In this document: positions 52,061 to 60,783 of the stretch, piece after piece
How the letters are laid out: each line of letters opens with the position of its first letter
Position numbering within the stretch: the first letter of the stretch is position 1
Source of the DNA: CAZCFB01 sp964511535
Lineage (GTDB): Bacteria > Myxococcota_A > Polyangia > GCA-2747355 > CAZCFB01
Length of the DNA: 64,000 nucleotides
Direction: 5' to 3'
NCBI GenBank assembly: GCA_964511535.1
Contig: CAZEFW010000002.1
Span: 62,001 to 126,000, forward strand
Notes under the pieces: model-generated
Databases searched by the model: none
What the model was told of the DNA's origin: nothing
What the model saw: only the letters and a program-made list of their open reading frames with translations
Translations under genes and position numbers: made by a program

Positions 52061-53293
52061 ATGGGATTCGGCGACAACCTGCGCAAGGGCATCGAGGAGA
52101 AAGTAAAGCGCCGCCTTGGCCGCAGGATCGAGCAGTACGTGCGCACCGCGGAGCAGGTGGTGGGCCCCGAGCACCTGCGCGGGTATCGCAGATGGATGGA
52201 CCTGCCGGCGCGCAACCGCGCCCTGTTGCGGCAGGAGCATGACAGGAAGGTGGTGCGCGTCAGCTCCTATCCGGAAGAGATCACGCTGGCCACCACCATC
52301 CGCTGCAACAAGAACCCGCCCTGCGCCATCTGCGAGCGAAACGTCCGCACCACCGACCTGGAGTGGGACTGCCCGGACATCATCATCGAGCGGCTCAAGT
52401 CGGTCTTCCCGCACCTGGACATCCTCTATCTGCACTGCTCAGGGGAGCCGCTGTTCTACCATCGCTTCGGCGAGCTGCTGCAGATGGTGCGCCCGCCCAC
52501 CAAGATCCGGTTCAACTCCAACGCGGTGCTGCTGACCCAGGAGAAGGTGGACCTGATCATGGAGACCGGGGTTGTGGACGTGATCAACTTCTCGCTGGAC
52601 GCGGCAACGGAGGAGACCTACCGCAAGATTCGCGGCCGCGGCTTCAACCGCGTGGTGTCCAACATCAAGAACCTGAACCGGGCCAAGGAGGGGATGGGGC
52701 GCAGCGCCCACGAGGGGATCCCCTTCATCGTCGTCAACATGTGCATCACCCGGGCCAACTACCGCGAGCTGCCGCAGTTCGTGCGGCTGGCCAAGGAGCT
52801 GGGCGCAGGCGCCATCGACCTGTTTCACATGAACAAGGGTCTCGACTGGCGGCTGGAGCGGCCGGACGGGTTCGTGTTCGACTACCAGGAGCAGGAGGAG
52901 TTCGACCCGGCCGAGCATGACGCGATCATCCTGGAGGCCCACGCCCTTGCGCGGGAGATCGGCGTGGACATGAACTTCGTCGGCACCGTTTTCCTCACCG
53001 AACAGGAGAGCGAGGAGAAACAGGAGGTGGGCGAGGAGATCAAGGAGCTCAACCGCTGGGAGCATGGTTGCCTCGCGCCCTGGTCCCGGGCGGTTGTGGG
53101 CGTGGATGGCAATGTTCGCATGTGTTACTTCCACAAGGAGTGGGACGAGAGCATCGGCAACCTGATCTTCAATTCCTTCGACGAGATCTGGAACGGGGAA
53201 AAAGCCCGCAAGGTTCGTGAAGAGTTTATCAAGCGCGGACACGCCGGATATTGCGAAAAAGAGAATTATTGCATGTTCTTGGGGAGGGTCTGA
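52061..53293 (+). CDS. Radical SAM/SPASM-like protein with C-x5-C-x2-C cluster motif
   Basis: The 410-residue protein has a radical-SAM barrel: the cluster motif Cys82, Cys88 and Cys91 (RCNKNPPCAICERN), a GEP-type SAM-binding strand (LHCSGEPLFYHRF), and NFSLDAATEETYRKIRG. A C-terminal SPASM-like Cys region follows (GCLAPWSRAVVGVDGNVRMCYF and CEKENYC). The spacing C-x5-C-x2-C differs from the classic C-x3-C-x2-C. It may modify a peptide or sugar; no precursor peptide is seen next to it. A degenerate regulator gene follows after 62 bases. Confidence 0.85.
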   Translation: MGFGDNLRKGIEEKVKRRLGRRIEQYVRTAEQVVGPEHLRGYRRWMDLPARNRALLRQEHDRKVVRVSSYPEEITLATTIRCNKNPPCAICERNVRTTDLEWDCPDIIIERLKSVFPHLDILYLHCSGEPLFYHRFGELLQMVRPPTKIRFNSNAVLLTQEKVDLIMETGVVDVINFSLDAATEETYRKIRGRGFNRVVSNIKNLNRAKEGMGRSAHEGIPFIVVNMCITRANYRELPQFVRLAKELGAGAIDLFHMNKGLDWRLERPDGFVFDYQEQEEFDPAEHDAIILEAHALAREIGVDMNFVGTVFLTEQESEEKQEVGEEIKELNRWEHGCLAPWSRAVVGVDGNVRMCYFHKEWDESIGNLIFNSFDEIWNGEKARKVREEFIKRGHAGYCEKENYCMFLGRV

Positions 53294-53355
53294 ACTAACC
53301 CCGGAGAGGTTTTGGTGACTTTTTCGCCGGGCTGGGTGAAAATATCCCCAAGACT

Positions 53356-54546
53356 ATGGCGAAAAAATCTCCTCCCTCCGACCTGGCTCCGGCGCTGGGC
53401 AACCTTCATGACCCCGCTGTCCATTCCCGGCTCGTTGCGCTGCGAGATGCCGGTTCAATCCCGGCCGACAACGGCCTGGCGGCATGGCTTTCGTGGTGGC
53501 GTGACCTTCCCGAGCCCCTGCGCCTCTCCGCCTCCACGGTCACGCTGATATACTTGACCTATTTCCGTTGCGAAAACGGGAAGATATCAGAATCCGGGCT
53601 GGGCGCGCTGGCCCGGGATGTGCCTCGGGAGGTGCGAAAAGTCGCCATCGACACCGCCCGACGGGCCGCGGAGGTGGAGCGTGCCATCGCCGACCTGCCC
53701 GGAGAGGGGCCAGCCATGGGGCGCTTGCGTCAACTCCTGTGGCAGGCGGCCCTGGGCGAGCGGCTCGACCGGCTGGGGCAGATGACCGGCGTCCTGCTGA
53801 GCGCGCCGGTGCTGGTGACCGGCGAGCCTGCCACGGGCCGTGCGGCTGCGGCACAGGCCCTGGCCCTGGGTATGCCCGGCACATGGGACCCATCCGGGGG
53901 CTGGTGCTGTGCGCCGGTGGAGGTCCTGTCCGGGGATGATCTGGGCAACGCGAGGCTGGAGACCGTGATGAAGCGCAACCGGGGTGGCGCCGTGGTGTTG
54001 CGCAGCCCGGGCGAGACCAGCCCGCGCTGGAGCCGGGCCGTGGCGCGCGCGGCTGCCCTGGCCGCCGGAGCGTCGCGCCTCATCGTCACCTGCGAGGCGG
54101 ATGGCCCCGGCTTGCAGCCGCTGGCCGCCCTGGAGATCAGGGTCCCGCCCCTGCGTGAGCGCCCGGAGGACCTGCAGGCGCTGGGGGAACGGGAGGCGGC
54201 GGACATGGTGGCGCCGGAGCTGCTGGCGCGCACCCGGCAGGGGCTCGAGGCCTTCCTCGCTGGCCCGGGAAGAGGGCATGGCTGGCCAGGCAACCTGCAG
54301 GAGCTCCGCGCCGCGGTGGCGGCCATCGCCCTCGGCCTCCCACCGGCGCCGGCCGGACAGAGCGAGGCGAGCCCTGCAGACGACCGGGCTCCAGGGCTTC
54401 CGGACGAGCTGGTGCAGGGGGCCTGGACCCTGGAGCAGGCGAAGGCGTGGTACGCGCGGCATGTGGCGCAGCTGTCCGCCACCCGCACCGCCGCCGCCGC
54501 CACCCTGAAGGTGGATCGGGCCACCCTGCGCAAGTACCTGGCCTGA
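53356..54546 (+). CDS. Degenerate sigma-54-activator-like regulator with Fis HTH
   Basis: The 396-residue protein has a unique N-terminal ~130 residues and then a region that aligns to the AAA+ core of sigma-54 activators in its late motifs (PPLRERPEDL, WPGNLQELRAAV). The Walker A is GEPATGRA, with Arg for Lys. The Walker B acidic pair is lost (AVVLRSPGE) and no GAFTGA loop exists. The C-terminus is a Fis-type HTH (SATRTAAAATLKVDRATLRKYLA). It probably binds DNA without acting as a classical activator, perhaps as a repressor or scaffold. Confidence 0.75.
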   Translation: MAKKSPPSDLAPALGNLHDPAVHSRLVALRDAGSIPADNGLAAWLSWWRDLPEPLRLSASTVTLIYLTYFRCENGKISESGLGALARDVPREVRKVAIDTARRAAEVERAIADLPGEGPAMGRLRQLLWQAALGERLDRLGQMTGVLLSAPVLVTGEPATGRAAAAQALALGMPGTWDPSGGWCCAPVEVLSGDDLGNARLETVMKRNRGGAVVLRSPGETSPRWSRAVARAAALAAGASRLIVTCEADGPGLQPLAALEIRVPPLRERPEDLQALGEREAADMVAPELLARTRQGLEAFLAGPGRGHGWPGNLQELRAAVAAIALGLPPAPAGQSEASPADDRAPGLPDELVQGAWTLEQAKAWYARHVAQLSATRTAAAATLKVDRATLRKYLA

Positions 54547-54578
54547 CGGGCGCCCCGGCGAAGGTGTACCATCTTGTC

Positions 54579-56660
54579 ATGCGACCGCTGATCTGTGGTG
54601 TGGTTGCCGCCAGCATGCTGGTGGCCGCTTGTGACCCGGAGCCCGATGACACCCTCCCCTCCGGGCCGAAGCAGATCCTGTTCGGCGACCTGCACGTGCA
54701 CAGCACCTACTCCAACGACGCGCTGATCTACAGCGCGCCATTTCTGGGAGGCAACGGGTTCCTGCCACCGGAGCTGCACTGCGACTTCGCCCGGTACTGC
54801 TCCCAGCTCGACTTCTGGAGCATCAACGACCACCCGGAGTCGATCCTGCCGTCGCTGTGGACCAAATCGAAGCAGGCGATCCGCACCTGCAACCAGCTCA
54901 CAGGAGGTGATGGCTCGTCGCCTCGGATGGTCTCTTTTTTGGGCTGGGAGTGGACCCACAACACCGAATCGCCGGCCGCGGCGTGGGGCCACAAGAACGT
55001 CATCTTCCGCGACACCGGGGATGACAAGGTGCCAGCCCGGGCCATCGGGTCCTCCACGCCGGTGGTGCCGGAGAACCAGGTGCTGATCAACCTGGGCGTG
55101 GGCATGATCAAGGGGGTCGACTCCGCCAACACCAAGCTCTACGACAAGCTGGGCGAGCAGATGCTGTCGGGCTTCGCCACCGACACCTGCAGCCAGGGGG
55201 TGGACACGCGCAAGCTGCCGGCCAATTGCCGGGAGATCGCCCGCGATCCAGCGGAGCTGTTCGAGAAGCTGGCCCAGTGGGGCTACCCCGCCATCGTCAT
55301 CCCCCACGGTACGGCCTGGGGCGCCCATAACCCGGTGCTCGGCGGCTGGAGCGTTCAGCTCAACCGGCGCCACCACTCGCCCCGCTATCAGCGGCTGATC
55401 GAGGTCTTCTCGGGCCACGGAAACTCCGAGGAGTACCGACCCTGGCGCGCCGCGGTGAAGGACAGCGCGGGCAAGCTGACCTGCCCGAAGCCGAGCAAGG
55501 ATTACCTGCCCTGCTGCTGGCAGGCCGGGGTCATCGCCCGGGCCAAGACCACCGTGTGCAAGGCGGACCCCGCGAGCGCGGCGTGTGACGCCGAGGTGGC
55601 CAGGGTTCGCCAGGCCCACGTGGACGCGAAGCTGCTGAACAAGAACAAGAAGGTGGGCGACTACACGCCGGTGCCCGCGGACTGGCTCGACTGCGGCCAG
55701 TGCACCGACTGCTTCCAGCCGGCGTTCCTCTACCGGCCCGGCCTCACCACCCAGGCCTCCCTGGCCCTCACCGGCTTCGAAAAACCGGGCGAGCCGCTGC
55801 GTTACAAGTGGGGCCTCATCGGCTCCACCGACTCCCACAAGGCGGGGCCCGGGGCGGGCTACAAGGAGCTGCGCCAGATGGGGGACATCATCGGGCCGGC
55901 CCGGGCAGACTTCGACGCCGCGTTCTCGGTGTTCGCGCCCATGGTGTTCCCGGAGTGGGAGCGGCAGAGCTCCTACCTGTACACCGGCGCGCTGGTGGCG
56001 GTGCACTCACAGGGGCGCAGCCGCCGGGGGATCTGGCAGGCGCTGGAGCGCAAGGAGGTGTACGCCACCTCGGGGGAGCGGATTCTGCTCTGGTTCGACC
56101 TGGTCAACGGCCCCGGCGGCGCGGCGGCGCCCATGGGCTCGGAGGTGAAGATGAGCGCGGCGCCCAGGTTCAAGATCAGGGCGGTGGGCGCTTTCGCGCA
56201 GAAGCCGGGCTGCCCGGCGGACGTGCAGAAGGCGGCCGGCGCCGACTTCATCAAGCGCTACTGCTTCGGCGAGTGCTACAACCCCACTGACAAGCGCCAG
56301 GTGATCACCAAGGTGGAGGTGATCAAGATCGAGCCCCAGATCAGCGCCGGGGAGGCGCTGGACAAGCTGATCCAGGACCCGTACCGCACGCTGACCTGCC
56401 CGGGCAAGGCCGAGGGCTGCGAGGTGACGTTCACCGACGACGCCTACCCCAAGCGGGGCCGCCCGGCCACCTACTATGTGCGGGTGCACCAGGCGCCGAC
56501 CCTGCAGTACAACGCGGCCGGGCTGCGCTGCACCAGGGACAAGGACGGCAAGTGCGCGGCCATAAAGCCGTGCCTCGGCGGGCACAAGGGCGCGGGAGAC
56601 AACTGCATGGCCAGGGACGCCGAGCGCGCCTGGTCTTCGCCCATCTTCCTCGAGCCGTGA
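54579..56660 (+). CDS. DUF3604 (PHP-like) lipoprotein
   Basis: The 693-residue protein has a lipobox (LVAAC, Cys18). The DUF3604 start FGDLHVHSTYSND carries the HxH metal-ligand pair. SINDHPE, GWEWTH, PHGTAWG, FSGHGNSEEYRP, GLIGSTDSHKAGPG and GRSRRGIWQALERKEVYATSGERILL follow, all typical of this large PHP-related family. The function of DUF3604 is not established; a metal-dependent hydrolase on the outer face is likely. It overlaps the PPIase gene as GTGA. Upstream in-frame sequence belongs to the regulator gene. Confidence 0.88.
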   Translation: MRPLICGVVAASMLVAACDPEPDDTLPSGPKQILFGDLHVHSTYSNDALIYSAPFLGGNGFLPPELHCDFARYCSQLDFWSINDHPESILPSLWTKSKQAIRTCNQLTGGDGSSPRMVSFLGWEWTHNTESPAAAWGHKNVIFRDTGDDKVPARAIGSSTPVVPENQVLINLGVGMIKGVDSANTKLYDKLGEQMLSGFATDTCSQGVDTRKLPANCREIARDPAELFEKLAQWGYPAIVIPHGTAWGAHNPVLGGWSVQLNRRHHSPRYQRLIEVFSGHGNSEEYRPWRAAVKDSAGKLTCPKPSKDYLPCCWQAGVIARAKTTVCKADPASAACDAEVARVRQAHVDAKLLNKNKKVGDYTPVPADWLDCGQCTDCFQPAFLYRPGLTTQASLALTGFEKPGEPLRYKWGLIGSTDSHKAGPGAGYKELRQMGDIIGPARADFDAAFSVFAPMVFPEWERQSSYLYTGALVAVHSQGRSRRGIWQALERKEVYATSGERILLWFDLVNGPGGAAAPMGSEVKMSAAPRFKIRAVGAFAQKPGCPADVQKAAGADFIKRYCFGECYNPTDKRQVITKVEVIKIEPQISAGEALDKLIQDPYRTLTCPGKAEGCEVTFTDDAYPKRGRPATYYVRVHQAPTLQYNAAGLRCTRDKDGKCAAIKPCLGGHKGAGDNCMARDAERAWSSPIFLEP

Positions 56661-57607
56661 CCGCCGTGAAGCTGCCGGTGAGCGTCCTGCTGTGGGCCGG
56701 CGTCCTCGGAGGCGTCGGCCTGACCGTGTGGAACCTGGCCGGGCCCGGGGGCGAGGCCGCCCCGCCGAAGCCGGGAGGAAAGGTGGTGGCCATGGTGGAC
56801 GGCGCGGAGGTGACGGGGCAGGCCTACTTCACGCGGCTGGCCGCCCTGTCCGCGGAGCGGCGCTCGGGGCCGCTGACCCGGGCCCAGCGCAAGCATGTGC
56901 TCGACCAGCTCGTGGCCGAGGAGCTGCTGCTGGCCCGGGCCCTGGAGCTGGGCCTCCCGCGCAGGGACCTGGTGACCCGCCGGCGGCTGGTGGCCGCCAT
57001 GGTGGAGCACCTGACCGCCGACGCTGATGCGAGAGGGGCGGTGAGCGAGGCAGAGGCCCGGCGGTACCACGCGGCGCACCCGGCGCAGTTCCGCGGGGCG
57101 TCCCGCCACCTGGTGCGGCGCGTCTTCTTTCGTGGCGCCGACGCGGGGGCGCGGGCGCGGACGGCCCACGCCGAGCTGAAGGCCGGGGCCAGCTTCGCCG
57201 AGTTGTCTGCCCGGTCAGGGGACACGCCGATCCTGCCTCTGCCGGACGGTCCGTTGCTGGATCGCGGGCTGCGCCGCTACCTCGGACCCACCGCCGCTCG
57301 GGCCGCGCGGGAGCTGTCGCCGGGACAGTTCTCGGATCCCATCAAGGGCGCCGACGGCCATGTCATCCTGCTGCTGGAGCGGCGGGAAGCGGGCAAGGTG
57401 CTCCCCTTCGAGCAGGTCAAGGCGGCGGCCGAGGCGCTGGTCCGGCGTCAGCGTCGGGCGCGGTTGATGGACGAGGGGATCGGCCGGCTGCGTCGAGCGG
57501 CCCAGGTCACCCTCGACGACGCGGTCCTCGATCCGGAGCGGACCCCGATCCCGGCCCGGTATCTGCGGGCGGCGCGCGCGCCCGGCCTGGAGACCGATGG
57601 GCGGTAG
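56657..57607 (+). CDS. Membrane-anchored parvulin-type peptidyl-prolyl isomerase (SurA/PrsA-like)
   Basis: The 316-residue protein has one N-terminal hydrophobic helix (uncleaved anchor), a SurA-N-like helical domain (MVDGAEVTGQAYFTRLAAL...VLDQLVAEELLLARALELG) and a C-terminal parvulin domain (FRGASRHLVRRVFF...SGDTPILPLPDG...LSPGQFSDPI..ADGHVILLLE). It probably helps fold an exported protein, most likely the DUF3604 lipoprotein encoded upstream. The GTG start overlaps the upstream TGA, and the end overlaps the HupE/UreJ gene. Confidence 0.85.
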   Translation: MTAVKLPVSVLLWAGVLGGVGLTVWNLAGPGGEAAPPKPGGKVVAMVDGAEVTGQAYFTRLAALSAERRSGPLTRAQRKHVLDQLVAEELLLARALELGLPRRDLVTRRRLVAAMVEHLTADADARGAVSEAEARRYHAAHPAQFRGASRHLVRRVFFRGADAGARARTAHAELKAGASFAELSARSGDTPILPLPDGPLLDRGLRRYLGPTAARAARELSPGQFSDPIKGADGHVILLLERREAGKVLPFEQVKAAAEALVRRQRRARLMDEGIGRLRRAAQVTLDDAVLDPERTPIPARYLRAARAPGLETDGR

Positions 57608-58853
57608 GCTCCTGCTGCCAGCGCTGGCGCTGGCCGTGGCGGCCCTCACGCCTGGCGTCGCCGCGGCACACACGGTCTCGCGATCCTTCTCGAGCTGGTC
57701 GTTCCACCAGCGCGAGGTCCAGGTATCGGTGACGGTGCCGGTGGTGGAGCTGGCGCGGCTCAACCGCGCCGCGGGGGGCAAGCCTGCCGAGCTGTTGGCG
57801 TCGGATGAGCGGCTCTCGGCGTGGATCGCCGCCTACCTGGTGCCCCGCCTCCGTCCGTCGGACAGCGCGGCCGGCTGCCGCACGGTCAGCCGCGCGCGCC
57901 TCGGCGCCAGGAGCCCCACCCGGCTGACGGTGCGCTGGCGGCTGCGCTGCCGCAGGCCGGCCCGGCCCGGCCTGGTCGCCGCCCTGTTCTTCGACGGGGC
58001 GCCCTCCCACCTGCACTTCGTCCGTGCCACGGGGCCGGGCGGGCAGCGGTTCGAGGCGTTGCTCGATTCCGGGCGCCGAATGGTGTCCTTCGCCGAGCCG
58101 GGCGCCGGCTCCGGAGGGGCGGTCCCTGGCGTGGGGCTCGGCGCATACCTGATGGTGGGGATGGAGCATGTGCTGTCCGGGCTGGACCACCTGGCGTTCC
58201 TGGTGGGGCTGCTCCTGTTGGGGGGCGGGCTGTGGACGGTGGTCAAGATCGCCACCGGCTTCACCCTGGGCCACAGCCTCACCCTCGGCCTGGCCGCCGC
58301 CGGCGCGGTGAAACCCGAGCCCGCCAGCGTGGAGGTGATGGTGGGCGTGTCCATCGCTTACGTGGCGCTCGAGGCGTTCCACCACTGGCTGCCCGGGCGG
58401 GGCGCGCGCCTGGCTGTGTTCGTTCTGCTGGCCGCGCTTCACCTGGTGTTGCTCACCCTCGCCCTGGCCGGCGCCACGCTGTTGCCCTGGCCGCTGTGCC
58501 TGGCCTCGCTGCTGTTTTGCGGCAGCCACCTGGCGCTGCAACACCGGCGCGGCCCCACGCCGCGGGTGCGCATGCTGGTGGCGCTGCTGTTCGGGCTGGT
58601 CCACGGCTTCGCCTTCGCTGGCGCGGTGGGCGACATCCTCGGGGGACAGGACCTGCTGATCCCCCTGCTCGGCTTCAACCTCGGCGTGGAGCTGGGGCAG
58701 GCCGCGGTGGTGCTGGCGCTGCTGCCGCTGCCGTGGCTGGCCCGGCGCCTGCTCCGGGTGGAGGCCAGGGCCGTATTGGCCCCGGCGGCGGCCGCGGTGA
58801 TCCTGGCCCTGGGGCTGAACTGGACCCTGGTTCGGGCCATCTCGTTTACTTGA
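57597..58853 (+). CDS. HupE/UreJ-family membrane protein
   Basis: The 418-residue protein has a signal peptide (PGVAAAHT), an N-terminal periplasmic domain of ~150 residues and a C-terminal six-helix HupE/UreJ-like domain. The latter has EHVLSGLDHLAFLVGLLLL, KIATGFTLGHSLTL, VEVMVGVSIAYVALEA and GLVHGFAFAGAV. The His/Asp-rich helices suggest metal transport. It overlaps the PPIase gene by 11 bases; the DUF3604-PPIase-HupE order looks like a functional unit. Confidence 0.85.
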   Translation: MGGRLLLPALALAVAALTPGVAAAHTVSRSFSSWSFHQREVQVSVTVPVVELARLNRAAGGKPAELLASDERLSAWIAAYLVPRLRPSDSAAGCRTVSRARLGARSPTRLTVRWRLRCRRPARPGLVAALFFDGAPSHLHFVRATGPGGQRFEALLDSGRRMVSFAEPGAGSGGAVPGVGLGAYLMVGMEHVLSGLDHLAFLVGLLLLGGGLWTVVKIATGFTLGHSLTLGLAAAGAVKPEPASVEVMVGVSIAYVALEAFHHWLPGRGARLAVFVLLAALHLVLLTLALAGATLLPWPLCLASLLFCGSHLALQHRRGPTPRVRMLVALLFGLVHGFAFAGAVGDILGGQDLLIPLLGFNLGVELGQAAVVLALLPLPWLARRLLRVEARAVLAPAAAAVILALGLNWTLVRAISFT

Positions 58854-58889
58854 GTGGTGCGCGCTGGCCGACTGCGATACCGTGGACAC

Positions 58890-59981
58890 ATGCGACGCGC
58901 CGCACTGCTGCTCTTTGCGCTTCTTCTGACAGCTTGCCCCGACGGGGTTGACCCCCTGGACCCGTCTGCGTGCCAGCCCCGATGTTCCACCGGCTACCAG
59001 TGCTACCGGGGGACCTGCCAGGGTGTGGACGGCGGCGGAGGCGTGGTGACGAGCGACGCGAACTTCGACGCCGACGCGCTGGTGTTCGACGCCATGCAGG
59101 TGACCGAGGGCGGAGAGCGGGGGTGGTTCAAGAACAGCTTCTCGCACCTGGACACCCAGCTGATCACCAAGGACACCGGCGTCTCCCTGAGCAGCAAGGG
59201 GGCCAAGCTGGAGCTGAGCTGGGGCCAGTACGGGGCCAACCTGCTGCAGAACCCCGGGTTCGAGACCGGGGCCATCACGGGGTGGACCGACAAGGGCACC
59301 ACCCCCGCCACGGTCTCGGGCGCTCAAATCCACGGCGGCAGCCACGCGGTGGGCGGGACCACCGGCGGCCACGAACTGTACCAGGACGTGGACATCTCCA
59401 GCCTGGCTCCCTTCGTGGACCGCGCCCGCGCCCGCATCGATACCGGCATCTGGCTCAGCTCGGTCAGCGCCGCCGGCGACAGCGGCCGGTTCGTGGCGAG
59501 CTTCCACTTCGAGAGCTCCAGCAGCCTCGATAGCTACGACACGGGGCTGGTCAAGCCCGCCACCTGGACCCAGTACCAGAACGAGCGGATCGTGACCAAG
59601 GGGATCCGCCGGGTTCGGGCCTGGCACCAGTGCAGCGGCGCCAGCTGCTACGCCGACGACGCCGTGGTGCGGCTGAAGCTGCAGCGCTACCCCACCACCG
59701 GGTCCGTGGTCTACGGCCGCACCTTCCAGGAGGCGGTGACCTGGGGCGTGCTCTCCTGGAGCGGCATCCTGCCTCCCGGCACCTCCATCGCCTGCAGCGT
59801 TCGAACGTCGGCCAACGGGTTGGGCGGCTGGGGTGCCTGGTCCCGGGTGGCCACCAACACCGACGACATCTCCTCATTGCCGGGGGTCACCGACGGGCAC
59901 AAGGCCATCGAGATCAAGTTCGAGCTCGGCAGCACCGGCGTCAACTCGCCCACCATCACCAGCTTCCTGCTCAATTACTGA
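58890..59981 (+). CDS. Secreted lipoprotein with carbohydrate-binding-like domain
   Basis: The 363-residue protein has a lipobox (LLLTAC), a short Cys cluster (CQPRCSTGYQCYRGTC) and a beta-rich domain containing LLQNPGFETGAITGWTDKGT, a typical start of CBM-like jelly rolls. A second beta domain reads FQEAVTWGVLSWSGILPPGTSIACSVRTSANG. The ATG at 58890 is taken because the upstream 12 residues are not signal-like. It is the last rightward gene before two leftward signalling genes. Confidence 0.7.
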   Translation: MRRAALLLFALLLTACPDGVDPLDPSACQPRCSTGYQCYRGTCQGVDGGGGVVTSDANFDADALVFDAMQVTEGGERGWFKNSFSHLDTQLITKDTGVSLSSKGAKLELSWGQYGANLLQNPGFETGAITGWTDKGTTPATVSGAQIHGGSHAVGGTTGGHELYQDVDISSLAPFVDRARARIDTGIWLSSVSAAGDSGRFVASFHFESSSSLDSYDTGLVKPATWTQYQNERIVTKGIRRVRAWHQCSGASCYADDAVVRLKLQRYPTTGSVVYGRTFQEAVTWGVLSWSGILPPGTSIACSVRTSANGLGGWGAWSRVATNTDDISSLPGVTDGHKAIEIKFELGSTGVNSPTITSFLLNY

Positions 59982-59984
59982 CCG

Positions 59985-59998
59985 CCGCTTAAAAGCGG
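59985..59998. terminator. Compact palindrome holding the stop codon of the leftward TPR gene
   Basis: Arms CCGCTT (59985-59990) and AAGCGG (59993-59998) flank two bases. The TAA stop of the leftward gene (59989-59991) is inside it, and the TGA of the rightward gene ends four bases before it. A T-rich centre rather than a trailing U-tract is present. Confidence 0.5.
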
Positions 59999-60780
59999 AA
60001 GCCGCCGCCCACCGACGCGCCGCCGCGGGACGGGATGATGTACAGCGATGCTCCCCGCGCGGCTCGTTTCTTGTCGCGATGCCACAGGTAGAAGCTGGCC
60101 CCCGAGGCGACGGCGAACAGCCCGGCCATCACATGGCCAGCGGCCACCATGTTGCGATGGTTGGAGTAGGCCGGGTCGTCGGTGTACAGCTTGTCCCCCT
60201 CGCCGTAGGAGATCCACGCGGCGATCTCGAACCCAACCGCCAGCACTCCGGCCGCGATGCCCGACGCCAGCAGGTAGGTGCCGAGGTCCGAGGCGGAGTC
60301 GTCGCGCGTCGTCGGCGAGGCCGCGGGCGCCGGCCTCGCTGCCCTGGCGCGGGCGGGCGCGCGGGCCCTGTCCACGCGCCGCCTCGACGGCTTGGCCCTG
60401 GCCCTGGAGGGGCGGGCACGCGCCGCTGACAGCTCGCGGATGGCCTGCTCCACCTCGAAGCGCACCTCGGGCGGCGGCGGGTTCTCCCTGGCCTCGGAGC
60501 GGTAGGTGGGCATGTAGCGCTTGAAGTAGTACAGCGCGTGGCGCGCGTGCTTCAGCTTCCGGTAGCAGCGCGCGATGTACAGGATGGTCGAGGAGCGCGG
60601 GTTCAGCTCCTGTGATTGCAGGAACACCGTGAGCGCCTGCTTGAACTCGTCCATCTCGTAGTAGAACAGCGCGTCCTTGTACAGCTCCTTGGCCCGGGCG
60701 AACCGGGCCTCGTCGGCCAGGGCCGGAGATGCGTGCGCCAGGAGCAGGGTGGCCAGGATGGTAAGGGCGATGGTCCGCAT
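59989..60780 (-). CDS. Exported TPR-repeat protein with C-terminal membrane helices
   Basis: The 263-residue protein has a signal peptide (HASPALA), about two TPR units (FARAKELYKDALFYYEMDEF and ILYIARCYRKLKHARHALYYFKRY), an Arg/Ala/Pro-rich linker, two hydrophobic helices (GTYLLASGIAAGVLAVGFEIAAW and MVAAGHVMAGLFAVASGASFYLW) and a glycine-rich end. It starts four bases after the Ser/Thr kinase stop and may be part of that kinase's pathway. Confidence 0.75.
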   Translation of the reverse strand: MRTIALTILATLLLAHASPALADEARFARAKELYKDALFYYEMDEFKQALTVFLQSQELNPRSSTILYIARCYRKLKHARHALYYFKRYMPTYRSEARENPPPPEVRFEVEQAIRELSAARARPSRARAKPSRRRVDRARAPARARAARPAPAASPTTRDDSASDLGTYLLASGIAAGVLAVGFEIAAWISYGEGDKLYTDDPAYSNHRNMVAAGHVMAGLFAVASGASFYLWHRDKKRAARGASLYIIPSRGGASVGGGFRF

Positions 60781-60783
60781 GGT

